A DNA stretch of 17,330 nt from DASZZV01 sp035544835 (GTDB lineage Bacteria; Acidobacteriota; Thermoanaerobaculia; Gp7-AA8): the NCBI GenBank assembly GCA_035544835.1, contig DASZZV010000106.1, positions 1 to 17,330 on the forward strand, given 5' to 3'. The translations under genes and the position numbers were made by a program. The notes under the pieces are model-generated. The model searched no databases, was not told where the DNA came from, and saw only the letters and a program-made list of their open reading frames with translations. The stretch's first letter is position 1, and each line of letters starts with the position of its first letter. Below are positions 13,665 through 17,330 of the stretch, piece by piece.

Positions 13665-14114
13665 ATGACCTTCTATCCGCTCATTCTGCGTTTCAGGCTT
13701 TTCGTAGTCCTCTGCCTCATCTCGTTGGTCTTCTCGACGGCCCTGCACGCGGCCAGTAGCATAACCCCCGGTCAGTACCAGCTGACCAAGACAAAAGACG
13801 GGAAGCCGTTCCATACGATGACCCAGTGCTTCACGCCGGAGAACGCCAACTTCGGCGATCGCGCCCTGATCGAGAAGACCTTCAAGGAGCAGGGATGCAC
13901 GGTCAAGACCTACAACGTGACCGGAAACAAAGTCTCCTACTCGGTCGCCTGCGGAGAGACGGTGATGACGGCCAGCGTGACGTACCAGCAGCAGGGTTTC
14001 GAAGGGGACATGACCATCAAGGGGCGCCTGTCCTCCAATTCCGTGCATACCAGTGCCAAACGGATCGGTGCCTGCACGGAGGGTGGCCCGGGAGGTCACC
14101 GTCGTCGCCAATGA
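13665..14114 (+). CDS. DUF3617-family secreted protein (149 aa)
   Basis: The ATG at 13665 is preceded by AAGGAG at a somewhat long distance. Residues about 1-28 form a signal peptide (FVVLCLISLVFSTALHAAS). The mature part shows the DUF3617 pattern: ITPGQYQLT..., then MTQCFTPENANF, CTVKTYNVTGNKVSYSVAC and a final YEGDMTIKG-like strand (FEGDMTIKGRL). The paired Cys are typical of the family, whose biochemical role is not established. The end (ACTEGGPGGHRRRQ) is basic and Gly-rich. Its stop overlaps the next gene's start (ATGA), showing translational coupling with the lipoprotein at 14111. Confidence 0.85.
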   Translation: MTFYPLILRFRLFVVLCLISLVFSTALHAASSITPGQYQLTKTKDGKPFHTMTQCFTPENANFGDRALIEKTFKEQGCTVKTYNVTGNKVSYSVACGETVMTASVTYQQQGFEGDMTIKGRLSSNSVHTSAKRIGACTEGGPGGHRRRQ

Positions 14115-14719
14115 AAACCCGGACAGAAGTGCAGTCTGAAGATAGATCCCTTTGGTGGGGTGTCGTGTTTTTGGTCGTCGCCCTGGTTGGCTGCCGAGGT
14201 GGCTCTACATCTTCGACAGAAACAGCGACTGCAGGTTCAACAGAAACAGCGACTGCGACTGCAGGCACCACCAGCGTGCCGGGCGTTCCCGCAAACGGTA
14301 TCCCGGACGATCCGCTGCTTCACGGCCTTGTCACTTCCCGGAAGGCCTGCGATCTGCTGACGCGGGCTGATGCGGAAGCTGCGGCGGGACAGCCGCTTCC
14401 CCAAAAGACCGAGAACGTTACTCTCGGTATGTGCGGCTACAGTTCCGCCGACTTTTCCGCAGGTGCAGACATTACCTTGGGTAGTTGGGAGTCGATCAAG
14501 GGCGCTGCTACCGCCGGCTCCCACCAGCCGCAAGCGGTCAGCGGAATCGGTGACGAAGCGCTGATTCTCGGAGGGCACGGGCTCGGGCCCCTGTATGTAC
14601 GCAAAGGGGAGGAAGGTTTTCTCCTCAATTTGAGCGGGCCCAAAATCGACCAGATGGCCGAGGCCGATGCGTTAGCCATCCAGAAAGAACTTGCGCAGAA
14701 GATCCTGAACCGGTTTTAA
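14111..14719 (+). CDS. lipoprotein with repeat linker, DUF3558-like (202 aa)
   Basis: It starts inside the DUF3617 stop (ATGA). A membrane segment (WWGVVFLVVALVGC) ends in the lipobox LVGC, so C28 should be lipidated. A low-complexity linker of two near-identical units (STETATAG and STETATATAG, DNA 14213-14266) follows. The globular part from about residue 60 has KACDLLTRADAEAAAGQPL, MCGYSSAD and a late GIGDEALILGG. These resemble the DUF3558/sensor-like lipoproteins of other bacteria with 'C.LL...A...G' and a 'G.GD.A' loop. The function is unknown. Coupling suggests it works with the DUF3617 protein in the envelope. Confidence 0.82.
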   Translation: MKTRTEVQSEDRSLWWGVVFLVVALVGCRGGSTSSTETATAGSTETATATAGTTSVPGVPANGIPDDPLLHGLVTSRKACDLLTRADAEAAAGQPLPQKTENVTLGMCGYSSADFSAGADITLGSWESIKGAATAGSHQPQAVSGIGDEALILGGHGLGPLYVRKGEEGFLLNLSGPKIDQMAEADALAIQKELAQKILNRF

Positions 14720-14850
14720 GAGACCATCCAGAAAAAGGTTTGTTTCAGGTTCAGAGAGTTCCTTCCCGTCCCTTCGTCGTAAAGTGACCTGTCGACCGGG
14801 GTCAGGTTGTACTCGGCCCACGAATTCCCTCTCCTTCGAAGGCATCGGGT

Positions 14851-14885
14851 AAAAACAACAACGGCGAGGGGTGACCCTCGCCGTT
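14851..14885 (-). terminator. Rho-independent terminator of the tRNA-Gly gene
   Basis: On the minus strand AACGGCGAGGG-TCAC-CCCTCGCCGTT forms an 11-bp perfect stem (14860-14885), followed by GTTGTTTTTACC. It begins 16 nt after the tRNA 3' end. The stem with U-rich tail is clear. Confidence 0.9.
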
Positions 14886-14900
14886 TCATTGAGTTCAAAT

Positions 14901-14976
14901 TGGAGCGGGCGACGGGGTTCGAACCCGCGACTCCAAGCTTGGGAAGCTTGTACTCTACCAACTGAGCTACGCCCGC
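14901..14976 (-). tRNA. tRNA-Gly (anticodon CCC)
   Basis: A complete cloverleaf is seen on the minus strand. The acceptor stem is GCGGGCG/CGCCCGC with T73 and encoded CCA. The D arm is GCTCAGTTGGTAGAGT, the anticodon stem CAAGC/GCTTG encloses loop TTCCCAA (anticodon CCC), the variable loop is GAGTC, and the T arm is GCGGG-TTCGAAC-CCCGT. CCC reads the GGG glycine codon. A terminator follows at 14851-14885. Confidence 0.96.
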
Positions 14977-15057
14977 TCGATGGTGTGGACGACGAGGATC
15001 TTACAACAAGATCGGGCCGTCGAATGTTTTCGTGATTGGGACCTACAGCGAAGAGAA

Positions 15058-15251
15058 TACCGGCCGCACGCCGTGCGGCCCTACGTCACCGTAAAATTGT
15101 CTGCAGAGGGTGTGGATCCACCGCCCGGTCACCCGATTCATCAGCGCCATACCTTCGTTGTTGCAATCACCTTTCCTCGTCCATGACAATCACGGCGTCG
15201 TGCCAGCTCAGGCCGCCTGTACGTGTAGGGCCGCACGGCGTGCGGCCGGTA
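15058..15251. repeat. pair of perfect 27-nt inverted palindromic (REP-like) repeats
   Basis: The 27 bases at 15058-15084 occur exactly inverted at 15225-15251. Each unit is itself a palindrome: GGCCGCACG-C-CGTGCGGCC at 15062-15080 and the matching stem in the second unit. The 140 nt between contain no supported gene. The form matches extragenic palindromic elements in inverted pairs (BIME-like). The right unit ends about 37 nt before the symporter start, so it lies in that gene's promoter or leader. Confidence 0.75.
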
Positions 15252-15288
15252 CCCTTTTGGGCGGTGGCTGTCGCGAGGAGAAAGACGC

Positions 15289-16728
15289 GTGCCGAAAATC
15301 TCACTTACGTGGCGGATCATGATCGGACTCGGACTCGGGATCCTGCTCGGGTGGCTCCGACCCGATTGGGGTGTGGCCATGAAGCCGCTGTCGGTTCTGT
15401 TTCTGAACCTGATCAAGTCCATCATTGCGCCGCTGATCTTCTCCACTCTGGTGGTCGGAATCGCCGGGACCGGTGATATCCGGCAGGTGGGGCGCATCGG
15501 GCTGAAGTCGCTGCTCTATTTCGAGGTCGTCACGACCTGCGCGCTGGTCATCGGGCTGCTGATGGTCAACCTCACCAGGCCGGGTGTCGGCGTGTCGCTG
15601 GCGGGAATCGAGAAACCTGAGGACAAGTCCGTTCTCTCGGCACGAGCGACGAAGCTGGCGGGAGAGGCCCAGGCGCTGGCGACAGAAGCCGGGAAGAACG
15701 CACCGGCTACACCGTCGCTGGCAGCGGCGCAGGCTGCCGCGGCTGCCGATCGTGCATCCGCTTCCGCCGCGGCCGTGGCGAAAGGGCTCAGCGCTCCCGA
15801 ACCTCCGGCTAAGCCGCAGACATTCGGCGACATCATCGCCCATCTCGCTCCGGCCTCGATCATCAAGGCCATGGCCGAGGGCGACGTGCTGCAGATCGTG
15901 ATCTTCTCGCTGCTGGTTGCGCTGGCGGCGACCAGCGTAGGGGAGCGAGCCCGCCCTTTCGTCGCCTGGTGTCAGTCACTGGCCGACATCATGTTTCGAT
16001 TCACCGAGTTCGTGATGCAGTTCGCGCCCATCGGGGTTGGTGCCGCCATGGCCAACACAGTCGGCCACAGCGGGCTGAAGGTGTTGCGAAATCTCGGTCT
16101 GTTGGTGGGAACACTCTATCTCGCATTGGCTGTGTTCATCGTGGTGGTGCTCGGTTCGGTCGTGGCGATCTTCCGAGTACCTCTCCGCGACTTCGTACGG
16201 GCGGTGAGAACGCCGGCGACGATTGCATTCGCTACGACTTCGTCGGAGTCGGCTCTTCCGCGGGCCATGGAGAACATGCAGCGACTGGGCGTGCCGCGGC
16301 GTATCGTTGGCTTCGTCCTGCCGACCGGCTACAGTTTCAATCTCGATGGGTCGACTCTTTACCTGGCGCTGGCTTCGATCTTCGTGGCTCAGGCAGCCGG
16401 GATCCACATGCCCTGGCCCCAGCAGGTGGCGATGATGCTCACTCTGATGTTGACGTCCAAGGGTGTGGCGGGCGTGCCGCGCGCATCGCTGGTCATTCTT
16501 CTCGGAACGGTCGCTTCCTTTCACCTGCCGGCAGAGGGTGTGGTGATGATTCTGGGCGTAGATGAATTGATGGACATGGCCCGTACGGCTGTGAACGTGA
16601 TCGGTAACTGCCTGGCCACGGTCGTGATTGCCAAATCGGAGAACGCATTCCGGAATGAGGAATGGCGCGCCGAGGAAGCGGAGCTGGAGGCCGTGACTGG
16701 GCAGACCGCAATTGTTACGGGAGTCTGA
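15289..16728 (+). CDS. dicarboxylate/amino-acid:cation symporter, DAACS family (479 aa)
   Basis: A GTG start with GAGGAG upstream. The sequence shows all hallmarks of the glutamate/dicarboxylate symporter fold: helix 2 FLNLIKSIIAPLIFSTLVVGIA, the HP1 serine-rich tip TSSESALPRAMENM, the TM7 motif GYSFNLDGSTLYLALASIF (NMDGT equivalent NLDGS), HP2 SKGVAGVPRASLVILLGT, and TM8 DELMDMARTAVNVIGN. By GltPh numbering D394, R397, T398 and N401 are kept, so the substrate should have an acidic side chain (Glu/Asp or C4-dicarboxylate), driven by H+ or Na+. Residues about 108-177 form an unusually long Ala-rich, charged, probably helical insert between TM3 and TM4, where relatives have a loop of about 20-30 residues. 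The next gene overlaps its stop. Confidence 0.94.
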   Translation: MPKISLTWRIMIGLGLGILLGWLRPDWGVAMKPLSVLFLNLIKSIIAPLIFSTLVVGIAGTGDIRQVGRIGLKSLLYFEVVTTCALVIGLLMVNLTRPGVGVSLAGIEKPEDKSVLSARATKLAGEAQALATEAGKNAPATPSLAAAQAAAAADRASASAAAVAKGLSAPEPPAKPQTFGDIIAHLAPASIIKAMAEGDVLQIVIFSLLVALAATSVGERARPFVAWCQSLADIMFRFTEFVMQFAPIGVGAAMANTVGHSGLKVLRNLGLLVGTLYLALAVFIVVVLGSVVAIFRVPLRDFVRAVRTPATIAFATTSSESALPRAMENMQRLGVPRRIVGFVLPTGYSFNLDGSTLYLALASIFVAQAAGIHMPWPQQVAMMLTLMLTSKGVAGVPRASLVILLGTVASFHLPAEGVVMILGVDELMDMARTAVNVIGNCLATVVIAKSENAFRNEEWRAEEAELEAVTGQTAIVTGV

Positions 16729-17330
16729 TGCGGCGCGGTTTCTTCAGGGTCATCCGCCGCACCTTCTCGGAGTGGCATAAGGACATGGCGCAGCGTCTCG
16801 CCGCCGCCGTTGCCTTTTACACGCTCTTCTCGCTCGCGCCCCTCCTCCTGCTTTGCCTGGCTGTGGCCAGTCATGTTTATGGAGCGCGTGCCGCGCGCGG
16901 AGAACTGATGGGTACGCTCCGAGAGCTGGTGGGCCAGGACGTGGCCGCGGCGACGCAGGTCATCATCGCCAATGCTGCTCACAGCGAAGCGAAGTTCTCG
17001 GCGACTCTGCTCGGCGCGGTTCTCCTTTTTTTTGCGGCCTCCGGAGTTTTCACGCAGCTGCAATCGGCGCTGAACACGATCTGGCATGTTCCAACACGCA
17101 GTCGGGGAATCGTCCGTGGTTTTTTCACGGCGCGTCTGTTCGCGGTTCTGATGGTCTTTCTGGTCATCTCTTTCATCATGACGTCGCTCCTGATTACGGC
17201 CGCCCTCTCGCACCTCCAGAAGTATCCGTGGTTGCGCAGCCGCGCCCTGTCCGGTTTCTGGCAGGCAGTGAATTTCACCCTGTTCTCGTTGCTGCTCACG
17301 GTCATGTTCGCCATGATGTTCCGGTTCCTG
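16728..17330 (+). CDS. YihY/BrkB-family inner-membrane protein, N-terminal part (runs off right edge)
   Basis: The ATG overlaps the symporter stop (TGATG) with GGGAG upstream, indicating translational coupling. The 201 visible residues have the YihY/BrkB (virulence factor BrkB, formerly RNase BN) pattern: a basic N-terminus (RVIRRTFSEWHKD), then AAAVAFYTLFSLAPLLLLCLAV, ASGVFTQLQSALNTIWHVP, and helices AVLMVFLVISFIMTSLL and FTLFSLLLTVMFAMMFRFL. Members have six helices; about four are visible. The function of the family is not firmly known (a transporter or envelope role is proposed). It lies in one operon with the symporter, though no direct link between the two is established. Confidence 0.92.
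   Translation, partial: MRRGFFRVIRRTFSEWHKDMAQRLAAAVAFYTLFSLAPLLLLCLAVASHVYGARAARGELMGTLRELVGQDVAAATQVIIANAAHSEAKFSATLLGAVLLFFAASGVFTQLQSALNTIWHVPTRSRGIVRGFFTARLFAVLMVFLVISFIMTSLLITAALSHLQKYPWLRSRALSGFWQAVNFTLFSLLLTVMFAMMFRFL

Noticed and set aside
14780..14830. Inverted ACCTG/CAGGT element near 14790-14812 resembling a transposon end
   Set aside because: Arms are only five bases, with no partner end, target duplication or transposase nearby.
14716..14961. 81-codon minus open frame across the tRNA
   Set aside because: This is the tRNA-Gly gene and its terminator read as protein.

Overview
The window is high-GC bacterial DNA with long, tightly packed directons, Shine-Dalgarno-led genes and a CCA-encoded tRNA. 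The Cys-containing FN3/beta-propeller secreted proteins, DUF3617 protein and small radical-SAM peptide cluster suggest an environmental Acidobacteriota-like or deltaproteobacterial-type organism. This is a style judgement; there is no rRNA or other marker gene to settle it.

Left part (1-6540, all minus strand). A leader carrying a GEMM-I (cyclic dinucleotide) riboswitch at 6423-6505 precedes three closely spaced genes for exported proteins. They are a 943-aa beta-propeller-like/FN3 protein, a 648-aa FN3 plus PQQ-type propeller protein, and a 171-aa secreted protein. After a 98-nt gap with a GC-rich hairpin comes a compact RiPP locus: a 53-aa precursor-like peptide, a PqqD-like recognition protein starting directly at the precursor stop codon, and a radical SAM enzyme that leaves the window at its left edge. 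The riboswitch has A where canonical c-di-GMP aptamers have G20, the change associated with 3',3'-cGAMP sensing.

Middle (6541-9290). A small putative lipoprotein (+), a stand-alone CheY-like receiver followed by a small coiled-coil protein (-), and a membrane-anchored alpha/beta hydrolase (-).

Metal region (9290-11851, plus strand). A 36-aa Met-rich membrane peptide and a 152-aa membrane protein precede a MerR-controlled operon. Its promoter has a perfect mer-type dyad in a 19-bp spacer, and its MerR has the Cys triad C80/C115/C124. The operon continues with a 48-aa Cys-rich metallothionein-like protein and a CcdA-like membrane transporter. The transporter has an in-frame TGA exactly where a metal-binding Cys-Pro-Cys motif would be expected, so it is either a selenoprotein or a freshly broken gene. 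No merA or merP is seen.

Right part (11871-17330). A CaCA-type cation exchanger (-) with 11-bp-phased direct repeats upstream; a DUF3617 protein translationally coupled to a lipoprotein (+); tRNA-Gly(CCC) with its terminator (-); a pair of perfect 27-nt inverted palindromic repeats; a dicarboxylate/amino-acid:cation symporter (+) overlapping a YihY/BrkB-family membrane protein that runs off the right edge.

The strongest leads are the UGA-containing transporter in a mercury-type operon, the A20-variant GEMM riboswitch in front of secreted FN3 proteins, and the small radical-SAM RiPP locus next to them.
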